A stretch of 64,000 nt of DNA. Origin: Cellulomonas pakistanensis (GTDB taxonomy: Bacteria > Actinomycetota > Actinomycetes > Actinomycetales > Cellulomonadaceae). The stretch spans positions 124,001 through 188,000 of the forward strand of contig NZ_BONO01000004.1 in assembly GCF_016862755.1 (NCBI RefSeq), given 5' to 3'. Each line of letters opens with the position of its first letter. The stretch's first letter is position 1. The notes under the pieces are model-generated. The model was not told where the DNA came from. It saw nothing but the letters and a program-made list of their open reading frames with translations, and ran no database searches. A program made the translations under genes and the position numbers. Below are positions 18,104 to 27,800 of this stretch, one piece after another.

Positions 18104-20577
18104 GCGGTGTCCGTCTCCCGGGGGTCGGCTGCTGCTGCGTCGTCGTCGGGCGGCTGGGTGCCCGCCGCGTCGACCGGGGTGACCGCGGCGACGCGGTGGG
18201 CCGCGACCACGATCTCGGCGTCCCGGGCGGTGTCCACCACGCGCACCCGTCCGCCGTCGACCCGGACCGGCAGGACTCGCCGCCGCTCCAGGGCGCCGCG
18301 CGAGCCGACCACGTCCAGCCACACCTCGGTGTGGCCCGCGGCCGCCTCGCGCAGCATCCCCAACGCCTCCGCGGGGTCGGCTGTTCCCCGCGAGGGGCGC
18401 GGGCCGGTGCGGGGTCCGGCCGCGCGCGCGGCGGCCGTGGCGGCGGCGACGCCGGACGCGCGGTCGCGCAGCGTGGGGGCGCCGTCGGCCCGGGGCGCGG
18501 CCGCCTCCGCCGCCGCGGCGCGCACGACCGCGCCCGCCCCGCCCGTCGACCCGCCCGCGGCCCGGGCCTCCTCGGCGCGGCGCAGCACGCCCACCAGGGC
18601 CGCCGCGCGCTCGGCCGGCGGCACCGCCCCGCGCCCCGCGTCGTCCGCGGCGAACCGCGGACGGGCCGCCGCCACGCGCCGCAGCGTCGGAGCGGCGTGC
18701 AGCACCTGGCCGTCGGGCGTCTCGGCCACCGGGGCCAGCCCGTGCGCGCGCAGCGCGGCGAGCAGCTCGTGCAGCGGCGCCTGCGCGGCGAGCACGGTCG
18801 GCGCCAGCCGGACCAGCCCGAGGTCGGCGTGCCGCGGGTCCTCGGCCAGCCCGGCGAGCAGCGCGGGGTCCTCGGTCCGGACGTAGGACGACGCGGCGCC
18901 GGCGCGGAGCCGCCCGTGCCGGCGGGCGGCGTCGCGGACCAGGTACTCCAGCGGCTGCGGCACGCCGCCGCGGGCGTGCGACGCGAGCTCGGCGAGCAGG
19001 TCGTCGGCGGTCGACCCGGCGTCCAGCGCGTCCCGCACCGACTCCGGCGTGAACCGGACGGTGACGGCGCCGCCGCGGGACTCCACCCGGGCGGCGCGGT
19101 CGACCAGCGCCTCCAGGTCCTGGCTCGGCCGCCCCGGCACGATCCCGGTGAGGTCGGCCTGGAGCAGCAGGTCGTCGACGGCCGGGGGCAGCGCCGCGGC
19201 GAGCCCCTCGGCCAGCGCGGGCCGCGGGTCGGCGTCCCCGAGCAGCGCGCGGCCGGCCGTCGCCAGCGCGCCCGCGCCGAGCACGCCCAGCCAGCCCGCC
19301 TCGCGCAGCACCGCGGCGACCGCGTCGAGCGGCGGCACGGACCGCGGGGTCCGCCACGCCAGGCCCTCCCGCACCGCGGGGGCGTCCGGCGCGGCGCCGG
19401 GACCGGCCTCGGCGAGCAGCCCGAGCACGGCCTGGCGCAGCCGCGGCGACCACGGCCGGCCGAGGTCGGGGCCCAGCGCCGGGCGCACGGAGCCGCGCTC
19501 GTCGCGCGTGCCGACCAGCGAGGGCGTGCGCGGGGTCGCGGCCCACCAGGTCGCGAGCCGGGCCCAGCGGCCGGGGAGGTCGAGCGCGAGCCACTCGTCC
19601 GCCACGGTCGTCGGGACGTGGTGCGGGGACTCCTCGCCGTCGTCGCGGACCAGGGCGCCGACGCCCGCGAGCTCGACGACGAACGCCGCCTCGGCCTCGG
19701 TGACCTCCAGGGCGACCGCGGTGCGGCGCAGGTCGCGGACGCCGAGCCCACCCGCCCGCAGCACCGGCGGCGGCGTCCGGCCCCACAGCCGGATGAGGCC
19801 GGCGACCAGCCGCACGACGCGCTCGGCCGCCGCGGCGTGCTCCGCCTCGACCAGCGCGGCGTCCCGGCGGGGCAGGTCCTCCGGCGCGGGGGGCGACGCA
19901 GGGGCGCGGTGGGTGCGACCGTCGCGCAGGGCGAGCGCGACGGTCCGGGGCAGCACGACGTGCCGCTCGTCGGCCCGGGCGAGCAGGCCGGCGCGGAGCA
20001 GCTCGGTGACCGCCTCGGCCGCGGCGCCGGCCGCCGGGCGCACGCCGACGGGCGGGCCCCAGGTCAGCGCGTCCAGCACCGCTCGGCCGGCCGCCGGGGC
20101 GGCGGCGAGCAGGCCCGGTACGGCGGCGGGGTCGGGGTCGTGCGGCGCGGGGGCGGCGAGCCCCGCGGTCGCCGGGCCCAGCAGCTCCGCGACGCCGGGC
20201 GCCGGGCGCAGCACCGGGTCCGACGCGCGCCCGCCGACGGGGTGCAGCAGCGCGAGGTCGGTCGCGGTGGCCAGCGCCGCGCGCACCGCCGGGGCGTCCG
20301 CGCGGGACGCGCCCACGGCGGCGACCACGTCGCGGGCGCGCACGCCGCCGGCGGGGTCGGTGGACCCGGCGAGCAGCGCGACCACCGCCTCGACCGCCTG
20401 CAGCACCGCGGCGTCCACGCCGGCGAGCGCGCGGTCCAGGCTCGGGCGGCTGGTGGCGCGGGCGGCGAGGGAGGCGAGCGTGGCGGGCGAGGGGTGCGCC
20501 AGGTCGGGGCGCCGCAGCAGCAGGCGCACCAGCTCCTCGTCCGACCTGCCGCGCAGGTGCTCGCTGAACGTGGCCAT
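18100..20577 (-). CDS. Helicase-associated (Helicase_C_3) domain protein, partner of XPB
   Basis: 825 residues from ATG 20577 (MATFSEHLRGRSDEELVRLL). Leu/Ala-rich winged-helix-like repeats fill the N-terminal two thirds. The C-terminal part (WLDVVGSRGALERRRVLPV through TARDAEIVVAAHRVAAV) is a WYL-like beta domain found in Helicase_C_3 proteins. There is no ATPase motif. The family is always next to the bacterial XPB gene, and here the stop/start overlap is 4 bp, so the products probably form a complex. The N-terminal start is supported by the conserved SEHLRGRSDEEL opening. Function is inferred from the neighbour only. Confidence 0.85.
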   Translation of the reverse strand: MATFSEHLRGRSDEELVRLLLRRPDLAHPSPATLASLAARATSRPSLDRALAGVDAAVLQAVEAVVALLAGSTDPAGGVRARDVVAAVGASRADAPAVRAALATATDLALLHPVGGRASDPVLRPAPGVAELLGPATAGLAAPAPHDPDPAAVPGLLAAAPAAGRAVLDALTWGPPVGVRPAAGAAAEAVTELLRAGLLARADERHVVLPRTVALALRDGRTHRAPASPPAPEDLPRRDAALVEAEHAAAAERVVRLVAGLIRLWGRTPPPVLRAGGLGVRDLRRTAVALEVTEAEAAFVVELAGVGALVRDDGEESPHHVPTTVADEWLALDLPGRWARLATWWAATPRTPSLVGTRDERGSVRPALGPDLGRPWSPRLRQAVLGLLAEAGPGAAPDAPAVREGLAWRTPRSVPPLDAVAAVLREAGWLGVLGAGALATAGRALLGDADPRPALAEGLAAALPPAVDDLLLQADLTGIVPGRPSQDLEALVDRAARVESRGGAVTVRFTPESVRDALDAGSTADDLLAELASHARGGVPQPLEYLVRDAARRHGRLRAGAASSYVRTEDPALLAGLAEDPRHADLGLVRLAPTVLAAQAPLHELLAALRAHGLAPVAETPDGQVLHAAPTLRRVAAARPRFAADDAGRGAVPPAERAAALVGVLRRAEEARAAGGSTGGAGAVVRAAAAEAAAPRADGAPTLRDRASGVAAATAAARAAGPRTGPRPSRGTADPAEALGMLREAAAGHTEVWLDVVGSRGALERRRVLPVRVDGGRVRVVDTARDAEIVVAAHRVAAVTPVDAAGTQPPDDDAAAADPRETDTA

Positions 20578-20697
20578 CCGCACCACGATACGTTCCGCGG
20601 GGTCGCCGCGGGGCGGCGCGGCCGGGCCCGGACCGGGCGCGGGCCGGGGCGCGGGGCCGCGCGCGAGGGTCGCCCCGCGCCGGCGCGGCGCCGGGGG

Positions 20698-20703
20698 TAC
20701 GGT
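20698..20703 (+). promoter_or_regulatory. -10 element of the M20 amidohydrolase gene
   Basis: TACGGT at 20698-20703, 35 bases before the ATG at 20739. GGGAGG at about 20727-20732 is the ribosome site, so this transcript has a short leader. Confidence 0.45.
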
Positions 20704-20738
20704 CGTCCTGCGAGGACGCACCGCCCGGGAGGTCCGCC

Positions 20739-21953
20739 ATGCCGCTCGACCCCGTGCTCGACGGGCTGCGCGCCGACGCGCGAGCCCTGCTGCCGGAGAC
20801 CGCCGCGCTGCGGCACGCCCTGCACCGCACCCCCGAGGTGGGCCTGCACCTGCCGCGCACGCAGGCGCTGGTCCTGGAGGCGCTCGAGCCGCTCGGCCTG
20901 GAGGTCACGACCGGCACCGCGCTGTCGTCGGTGACCGCCGTGCTGCGCGGCGCCCGGCCCGGGCCCGCGGTGCTGCTGCGCGCCGACATGGACGCGCTGC
21001 CGGTGGCCGAGGAGTCCGGCGAGCCGTTCGCCAGCGAGGTGCCCGGCGCGATGCACGCGTGCGGCCACGACCTGCACGTCGCGGGCCTGGTGGCCGCCGC
21101 CCGGCTGCTGGCCGCCCGGCGGGACGAGCTCGCGGGCTCCGTCGTCCTGATGTTCCAGCCGGGGGAGGAGGGCGACCACGGCGCGCGCCTGATGATCGAG
21201 GAGGGCGTGCTGGACGCCGCGGGCGAGCGGGTCGTGGCCGCGTACGGTCTGCACGTGCTGTCCGCGATCCTGCCGACCGGCGCCGTCACCAGCCGGCCCG
21301 GCACCCTGCTCGCCGCCGCGGACACCGTGCACGTCACGGTGCACGGCCGCGGCGGCCACGGCTCGATGCCGCACCTCGCGCAGGACCCGGTGCCGGTCGC
21401 CGCCGAGATCGTGCTCGCGCTGCAGGCGATGGTGACCCGGCAGTTCGACGTGTTCGACCCGGTCGTGGTCACCGTCGGGCGGATCGAGGCCGGCACCACC
21501 GACAACGTCATCCCCGCCGACGCGCGCCTCGAGGCGACCGTCCGCACCTTCTCCGAGGCGGTGCACGGCGTCGTGCCCGAGCGGCTGACCCGGGTGTGCG
21601 AGGGGGTCGCCGCCGCGCACGGGCTGTCCGCCACCGTCGACTACCAGCGGGGGTACCCGGTCACGTCCAACCGGCCCGAGGAGGTCGAGCGGCTGGCGCG
21701 CCTGGTGGCCGGCACGTTCGGGGACCGCGCGTACGTCACCGCGGCGCAGCCGCTCGCCGGCTCCGAGGACTTCTCGTACGTGCTCCAGCAGGTGCCGGGC
21801 ACGTACCTGGGCGTCGGCGCCACGCTCGCGGACGCCGACCCGCGCACCGCGCCGTACAACCACTCGGCGCACGCCCGGTTCGAGGACGGGGCGCTCGCGG
21901 TCGGGCCCGCGGTGCTCGCCGCGCTCGCGCTCGACCGGCTGGCGGAGGGGTGA
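20739..21953 (+). CDS. M20D-family amidohydrolase (zinc)
   Basis: 404 residues. HACGHDLHVA (about 106-115) carries the Cys and His metal ligands typical of M20D, PGEEG (about 141-145) the catalytic Glu pair, GGHGSMPH the dimer-lid His, and GSEDFSYVLQ the last metal ligand. The family removes N-acyl groups from amino acids (hippurate, N-acetyl or IAA conjugates) in the cytoplasm. The exact substrate cannot be read from sequence. The gene stands alone, divergent from the helicase-associated gene, with its own promoter and ribosome site. Confidence 0.92.
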   Translation: MPLDPVLDGLRADARALLPETAALRHALHRTPEVGLHLPRTQALVLEALEPLGLEVTTGTALSSVTAVLRGARPGPAVLLRADMDALPVAEESGEPFASEVPGAMHACGHDLHVAGLVAAARLLAARRDELAGSVVLMFQPGEEGDHGARLMIEEGVLDAAGERVVAAYGLHVLSAILPTGAVTSRPGTLLAAADTVHVTVHGRGGHGSMPHLAQDPVPVAAEIVLALQAMVTRQFDVFDPVVVTVGRIEAGTTDNVIPADARLEATVRTFSEAVHGVVPERLTRVCEGVAAAHGLSATVDYQRGYPVTSNRPEEVERLARLVAGTFGDRAYVTAAQPLAGSEDFSYVLQQVPGTYLGVGATLADADPRTAPYNHSAHARFEDGALAVGPAVLAALALDRLAEG

Positions 21954-22002
21954 CGGCGGGGCCGACCCGCGCCTGATCTGCGGCTCCACCCGCCCCGAGG
22001 GC

Positions 22003-22029
22003 TCAGGTCGCGGCCGTGGGTGCCGATGA
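22003..22029 (+). promoter_or_regulatory. FliA-type (sigma-28) promoter of the EAL-HDOD gene
   Basis: TCAG (22003-22006), 15-base spacer, GCCGATGA (22022-22029). It matches the sites before flgB, flbD, fliM and cheA. Transcription would begin near 22036, which rules out the in-frame ATG at 22020 and selects the ATG at 22086. Confidence 0.75.
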
Positions 22030-22085
22030 CAGGTCTCGACGCGCCCGTCGGCCGGGCGCCGTGCGCGCTCGAGCGGAGGACACGC

Positions 22086-23363
22086 ATGTCGATCACGGCG
22101 GGGCACCTGCCCCAGGCGACGCGCGAGGTGTGCGTCGCGCGGCAGGGCATCTACGACGTGCTGAGCCGGCCCATCGGGCACGAGCTGCTGTTCCGCGCGA
22201 GCGCCGACGCGGTCGAGTCGGGCGTGCGCCCCGGGATCGACGACAACCGCGCGACCGCGACGGTCATCGTCGCCACGCTCACCGAGTTCGGCGTCGAGGA
22301 CCTCGCCGGCAACGGCGACCTGTTCGTCAACGTCCCGCGGTCGTTCATCGTCGACGAGCTGCCGCTGGCGCTCGACCCGCACCGCGTCGTGCTCGAGGTG
22401 CTCGAGAACGTCCCGGCCGACGAGGAGGTCGTGGCCGGCGTCGAGCGGCTGCGCCGGCTCGGGTTCGGCATCGCGCTGGACGACTTCGTCCCCGACGACC
22501 AGCGCTGGGACCTGCTGCCGCTGTGCGACTACGTCAAGGTCGACATGTCCGACGTCGGCGACCGGCTGGCCGCGTTCGCGGACGAGCTGCGCGCCGTCGC
22601 CCCGCACGCCGCGCTGGTCGCCGAGCACGTCGAGGACGAGACCGACTTCCTCGCCGCCCAGGAGGCGGGCTTCGACCTGTTCCAGGGCTACCACTTCCGC
22701 CGGCCCACGGTGCTGACCCGGCCCGCGCTGGCGCACCACGCGATGGTCGCCGGGCGGCTCCTCGTCCAGCTCGGCGACGCGCAGGTGTCCTACCGGCGCC
22801 TCGCCCGGCTCACCGCCGCCGACCCCGCGATCGCGCTCAAGGTGTTCCGGGTCGTCAACTCCGTGTCGGGCGCCGGCCGCACCGTGCGGAACCTGCACCA
22901 GGCGCTCGTGCTGCTCGGCCGCGAGCGGTTCCGCGCGATGCTGATCCTCGAGGTCCTCGCCACGGCGGGGCACCACGACGACGAGATCCCGCTGATGGCG
23001 CTGGCCCGCACCCGCGCCGCCGAGATCCTCGCCCCGCAGGACCCGCTGGAGGCGTCCACCGAGGCGCTCGTGCGGATCGTCTCCGAGCTGCTCGACGTCC
23101 CGGTGGCCGAGCTCGACCCCGAGCTGCACCGCTCGCAGCCGAGCGCCCGGGTCGTCGCCGCCTGCGACGTGCTGGACGCCTACCTGGACGCGATCGCCGA
23201 GGAGCAGGTGCCGGCGATCCGGTCGCCGTACTCCGCGCTGCACGTCTCGCTCGTCTACCTGACCGCGCTGCGCGAGGCGCGGGCGCTGCTCGCCACGGTG
23301 TACCAGCCGACGCCGCGCCTGCAGGCCCTGCCGGGCGGGGCGGGCGAGGTCGCGTTCGGCTGA
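22086..23363 (+). CDS. EAL-HDOD signalling protein (YuxH-like)
   Basis: 425 residues from ATG 22086, with CGGAGGA at 22074-22080. The N-terminal EAL-like domain keeps several positions (GHELLFRA, FVNVPRSFI, LEVLENV, ALDDF, YVKVDMS, FQGYHFRRP), but one or more catalytic acidic residues are replaced, as in other EAL-HDOD proteins, which usually bind or sense rather than hydrolyse c-di-GMP. The C-terminal HDOD domain (about 210-400, with RLARLTAADPAIALKVFRVVN) lacks the HD metal motif. The promoter ties it to the flagellar regulon although the main cluster starts 8 kb away. A role in motility or chemotaxis signalling is inferred. Confidence 0.88.
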   Translation: MSITAGHLPQATREVCVARQGIYDVLSRPIGHELLFRASADAVESGVRPGIDDNRATATVIVATLTEFGVEDLAGNGDLFVNVPRSFIVDELPLALDPHRVVLEVLENVPADEEVVAGVERLRRLGFGIALDDFVPDDQRWDLLPLCDYVKVDMSDVGDRLAAFADELRAVAPHAALVAEHVEDETDFLAAQEAGFDLFQGYHFRRPTVLTRPALAHHAMVAGRLLVQLGDAQVSYRRLARLTAADPAIALKVFRVVNSVSGAGRTVRNLHQALVLLGRERFRAMLILEVLATAGHHDDEIPLMALARTRAAEILAPQDPLEASTEALVRIVSELLDVPVAELDPELHRSQPSARVVAACDVLDAYLDAIAEEQVPAIRSPYSALHVSLVYLTALREARALLATVYQPTPRLQALPGGAGEVAFG

Positions 23364-23418
23364 GCCGGCCGGCGGTCCGCCCACGGCGGAGCGGACGCTG
23401 CGTGCGCGACGCGACCGG

Positions 23419-23424
23419 TAGCCT
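23419..23424 (+). promoter_or_regulatory. -10 element of the two-domain cold-shock gene
   Basis: TAGCCT at 23419-23424, about 50 bases before GTG 23477. AGGGG at about 23465-23469 is the ribosome site. Confidence 0.45.
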
Positions 23425-23476
23425 GGTGACGTGCGGCGAGACGCCGCGCGAGTTCCGACGAGCACAGGGGATCGCA

Positions 23477-23860
23477 GTGCCCACCGGCAAGGTCAAGTGG
23501 TTCGACACCGATCGCGGCTTCGGCTTCATCGCCGCCGACGACGGCACCGAGGTGTTCCTGCACGCGTCCGCGCTGCCCGCGGGGATCGGCACGCCCAAGC
23601 CCGGCACCCGGGTGGACTTCGGCGTGGCCGACGGCCGCCGCGGCCCGCAGGCGCTCGCGGTCAAGCTGCTCGACCCGGTGCCCTCCGTCGCCACGGTGCA
23701 GCGCAAGCCCGCCGACGACATGGCCGTCATCGTCGAGGACCTCATCAAGGTGCTCGACCGGGTCGGCAACGACCTGCGCCGCGGCCGCCGCCCGGAGAAG
23801 TCCCGCGCCGAGCAGGTCGCGACCCTGCTGCGCGCCGTCGCCGACGACCTCGAGGCCTGA
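23477..23860 (+). CDS. Cold-shock domain protein with C-terminal helical extension
   Basis: 127 residues from GTG 23477. An N-terminal CSD (about 1-67) has RNP1 RGFGFI and RNP2 VFLHASAL. It is followed by a 60-residue helical domain (ADDMAVIVEDLIKVLDRVG, then RRGRRPEKSRAEQVATLLRA) absent from CspA-type proteins. The extension is basic in the middle and may add RNA binding or dimerisation. It lies 2 bases before the DUF3027 gene and starts the operon DUF3027, sacsin-like ATPase, MFS. This CSD, DUF3027 and ATPase order is conserved in actinobacteria, as far as I recall. Confidence 0.85.
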   Translation: MPTGKVKWFDTDRGFGFIAADDGTEVFLHASALPAGIGTPKPGTRVDFGVADGRRGPQALAVKLLDPVPSVATVQRKPADDMAVIVEDLIKVLDRVGNDLRRGRRPEKSRAEQVATLLRAVADDLEA

Positions 23861-23862
23861 GC

Positions 23863-24867
23863 ATGGCGACCGCGACCCAGGACGCCGTGCTCGGCGGCGC
23901 CGTCGACCTCGCCCGCGAGGCCGCGCTCGAGCTCGCCGAGCACCCGCAGGACGTCGGCGAGCACCTCGGGTACACCGTCGACGGCGACCGCCTCGTCTCC
24001 CACCGGTTCGCGTGCACCGCCAAGGGCTACCGCGGTTGGGTGTGGACGGTCACGCTGTCCCGCGTGCCGCGCGCGCGCAGGGCGACGGTCTGCGAGGCCG
24101 TGCTGCTGCCCGGCGACGACGCCGTCCTCGCGCCCGCGTGGGTGCCGTGGGACGAGCGTCTGCGCCCGGGCGACATCGGCCCCGGCGACGTGCTGCCGTT
24201 CCGCGCGGACGACCCGCGGCTCGAGCCCGGGTTCACCCCGACCGGCGACCCCGAGGTCGACGAGGTCGCGATCGGCGAGCTGGCCCTGGCCCGCAACCGG
24301 GTGCTGTCGCCCGTCGGCATCGCCGAGGCGGCCGAGCGCTGGTACCGCTCCCCGCAGGGGCCCGCGTCCGCCGGCGCCGTCGCGTCCGCCCAGCCCTGCC
24401 TGAGCTGCGGGTTCCTCGTGCCGCTGCAGGGGCCGCTCGGCACCGTGTTCGGCGTGTGCGTCAACGAGTGGTCGCCCGACGACGGCAAGGTCGTCGCGCT
24501 CGAGCACGGCTGCGGCGCGCACTCCGAGACCGACGTCGAGCCGCGGCCGTCCGAGTGGCCCGACGTGCCGGTCGCGCGGGACCTCGTGCTCGTCCCGACG
24601 GCCGAGGTCGTCGCGGGGCCGGGCGGGGGCCGTGCGGCCGCCGCCGGGGAGGCGCTCGCCGCCGAGCCGCTCGGGGAGCCCGCCGAGGCGGCCGAGGTCG
24701 CGGTGGCCGGTGCGGGCGCGGAGGTCGCCGCGGGCGGGACCGCCGAGGCCCCGGTCGCCGTGGAGACGGTGACGGTCGAGTCCGTGACGGTCGAGGTCGA
24801 GGTGTCCGCGGCGGGCGAGGCCCCGGCACAGGACGCGGCCCCGGCGGAGGACGCGACCGAGTCGTGA
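23863..24867 (+). CDS. DUF3027 family protein with Cys-rich (zinc-like) region
   Basis: 334 residues. The conserved core runs from VGEHLGYTVDGDRLVSHRF to about residue 240. CLSCGF (about 181), VCVNEW and HGCGAH form a probable metal-binding cluster. The last 90 residues are a low-complexity Ala/Glu/Val tail ending at the GTGA overlap with the ATPase gene, so the two are translationally coupled. The family is actinobacterial and of unknown function. Context (a cold-shock RNA-binding protein upstream, an HSP90-like ATPase downstream) suggests a part in protein or RNA quality control, which is an inference. Confidence 0.85.
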   Translation: MATATQDAVLGGAVDLAREAALELAEHPQDVGEHLGYTVDGDRLVSHRFACTAKGYRGWVWTVTLSRVPRARRATVCEAVLLPGDDAVLAPAWVPWDERLRPGDIGPGDVLPFRADDPRLEPGFTPTGDPEVDEVAIGELALARNRVLSPVGIAEAAERWYRSPQGPASAGAVASAQPCLSCGFLVPLQGPLGTVFGVCVNEWSPDDGKVVALEHGCGAHSETDVEPRPSEWPDVPVARDLVLVPTAEVVAGPGGGRAAAAGEALAAEPLGEPAEAAEVAVAGAGAEVAAGGTAEAPVAVETVTVESVTVEVEVSAAGEAPAQDAAPAEDATES

Positions 24868-27800
24868 CCGCCGACGTCTTCGGCACGCGCGCGCTGCGCG
24901 AGCGGGTGCTGGGGACGTGGCGCGCCGACCCGGCGCGCCTGCGCGAGGACGCGAACACCGAGGAGGACCACGCCCGCGGGTACTACCGCGACCGCGTGGT
25001 CGTCGAGCTCGCGCAGAACGCCGCCGACGCCGCGGTGCGCGCGGGCACGCCCGGGCGGCTGCTGCTCCGGCTGGCGCCCGCCGACGCGGCGGACGCCCGC
25101 GGCGGGGACGGCGCGCGCGACGTGCCCGCCGTGCTGGTCGCCGCGAACACCGGGGCGCCGCTGGACGCGGCCGGCGTGGCGTCGATGGCCGCGATGCGCG
25201 CGTCGGCCTCCCGGGACTGGCCGGGTTCCGGCGGGACCGCCGCGGGCCCGGGCCTCGTCGGCCGGTTCGGGGTCGGGTTCGCGGCGGTGCGCGCGGTCGC
25301 CGACGAGGTCCGGGTGCTGTCCACCTCGGGGGCCGTGCGGTTCTCCCTGTCCGGCACGCGCGGCGACCTCGCGCTCGCCGCGCTGGACGCCCCGCGGCTC
25401 GCCGAGGAGGTGGCCCGCCGCGAGGGGTCGCTGCCCGCGCTGCGGCTGCCCCGGGAGGGCGACGGCCGGCCGCCGGAGGGCTACGACACCGCGGTCGTGC
25501 TCGCGCTGCGCGACGAGGCCGCGGTGGACGCCGTGCGCGCGATGCTGGCCGCGGTCGGTGACCCGCTGCTGCTCGCGCTGCCCGGGCTGACCGAGGTCGT
25601 GGTCGAGGACGACCTGGCCGGGCACCGCCGACGGGTGGCCGACGTCGACCGGCGCTGGCTGCGGGTCACCGTCGAGGGCGAGCTCGACCCGGCGCTGGTC
25701 GCGGACCGGCCCGTCGAGGAGCGGTCCCGCCGCCGGTGGCGGGTCACCTGGGCCCTGCCGCGCGCGGTCGGCGGTCCGGCGTGGGAGCCCGTGCTGCACG
25801 CACCCACGCCCACCGACGACCCGCTCGACCTGCCGGCGCTGCTCGTCGCCACCGTGCCGCTCGACCCGACCCGCCGGCACGTCGCCCGCGGCCCCGCGAC
25901 GGACGCCCTCCTCGACGTCGCGGCCGAGGTGTACGCGCGGCTCGCCGCCGCCTGCGCGGCCGACGGGGACGACCCGCTCCGCCTGGTGCCGCTCGGGCTG
26001 CCCGCGGGGGACCTGGACGCGGCGCTGCGCGGCCGGCTGGTCGAGGCGCTGTCCCGCACGCCGCTGCTCGAGCCCGCGGCCCGTGGCCTCGCCGCCGGCC
26101 CGACGCCCGCCCCGGCCGGCCCCGGGGACCCCGACGCGCCGGCCGACCACCGCGCGCCCCGAGCCGCCGGCGTCGAGGACCGCGACGCGACGGCCGACGA
26201 CCCCGCGTCCCGCGCCGACGGGGCCGGGGCCGGCGACGCCCTCGTCGAGCCGCAGCGCGCCGTCGCGCTCGCCGGCCCGTCCGCCGCGGACCTGACCCGG
26301 GCGCTCGCCCCGTGGTTCGCCGGCCTCGTCGTGCTGCCCGAGGGCGGCCTCGGCGCGGCGCGGGCGCTCGGCGTCGAGGTGCGCGAGGCCGCCGAGGTCG
26401 TCGCGGAGCTGCCGGCCGCCGCGGGCCTGCCCCCGGACCGGTGGCGCGCGCTGTACGCCGCGCTGGCGCCCGCCGCCGGCGACCCGCTGGTGCGCGAGGC
26501 GCTCGCCGCCCTGCCCGTGCCGCTCGCGGACGGCCGGGTGGTCCGGGGCGCCCGCGGCCTGCTGCTGCCGGCCGCCGGGGCGCAGGACGCGACCGGCGCG
26601 GTGGCCCGCGCGCTGGCCGTGCTGGGCCGGTGGGGCGTGCGGCTGGTGCACCCCGCCGCCGCGCACGACCTGCTGGAACGGCTGGGCGCGACGCCGGCCG
26701 ACCCGGCGGCGCTGCTGGCGCACCCCGGCGTCCGGCAGGCCGTCGCCGACCAGGCGGACGAGGACGACCTCGACACCGCGGAGCAGGTGAGCGACGCGGT
26801 CCTGGCCCTCGTGCGCGCCGCCGTGGCCGACGGTGCGGCCGGGCGGGACGGCGAGCCCGTGCCCGTCGAGCGCGCCGTGCTGGGGCTGCTCACGCTGCGG
26901 GCGGCCGACGGCGAGCCGACGCCCGCGCAGGGCCTCGTGCTGCCCGGCTCGCCCGCGGAGCGGCTGCTCGACCCGCGGGTGCTGGCCCCGGTCGCCGCGG
27001 ACGCGGTCGAGCGCTGGGGCGCGGCGACCCTGGCCGCGGTCGGCGTCCGGGCGGACCTGGTGGCGCTGCGGCTGACGGACGTCGAGGTCGACGGGCTCGC
27101 CGGGCTCGACGGGCTCGGGGAGGACGACGCCGACCTCGTGGCCGACGCCCTCGACGGCTGGGACGCCTGGCTCGCCGCCGTCGCGCCGGTCGCGGGGGAG
27201 GAGCCCCTGCCCGAGGTGCTCGCCGTCGCCGACCTGGACGCCGTCGCCCCGGGCGCGTGGCCCGCGGTGCTGGCCCGCCTCGCGGAGCCCGGCCCGCTGC
27301 GGGACGCCCTGCTCGGGACGGTGGGCGGCCCGGGCGGCCGCGCGGCCCCGGGGTACACGGCGTGGTGGCTCCGGCACCGGTCCGGCCTGCCGCTGGAGGC
27401 ACCCTTCGCGGCCGTCGGCGCCGAGCCCGCCGTCGCCCGGCTGCTGCCGCCCGCCCCGGCCGAGGTCGCGGGTCTCGACCCGGCGGCGCAGTCGGCGCTC
27501 GGCGGCGTCGCGGCGCTCGCGGACGTCCCGGCCGGCGAGTGGAACCGGGTGCTGCGGGCCGCGGGGCCGGTCGGCGGGCGCGTCGACCTCGCGCTCGCCG
27601 CCGCCGTGTGGGCGGCCTGGGCCCGCCTCGCGGCCGCGGACCCCGACGCGCTGCCCGGGCTCGACGTGCTGCCCGCGCTGGTCGGCCCGGACCGGGTCGC
27701 GCTGGTGCGCGCCGAGGACGCGGCGGTCGCGCCCGCGCCCATGTGGTGGCAGCGCGCCGACGTCGCCGCGCTGGTGCCCGTGGCCGGTCCGGTCGACGCC

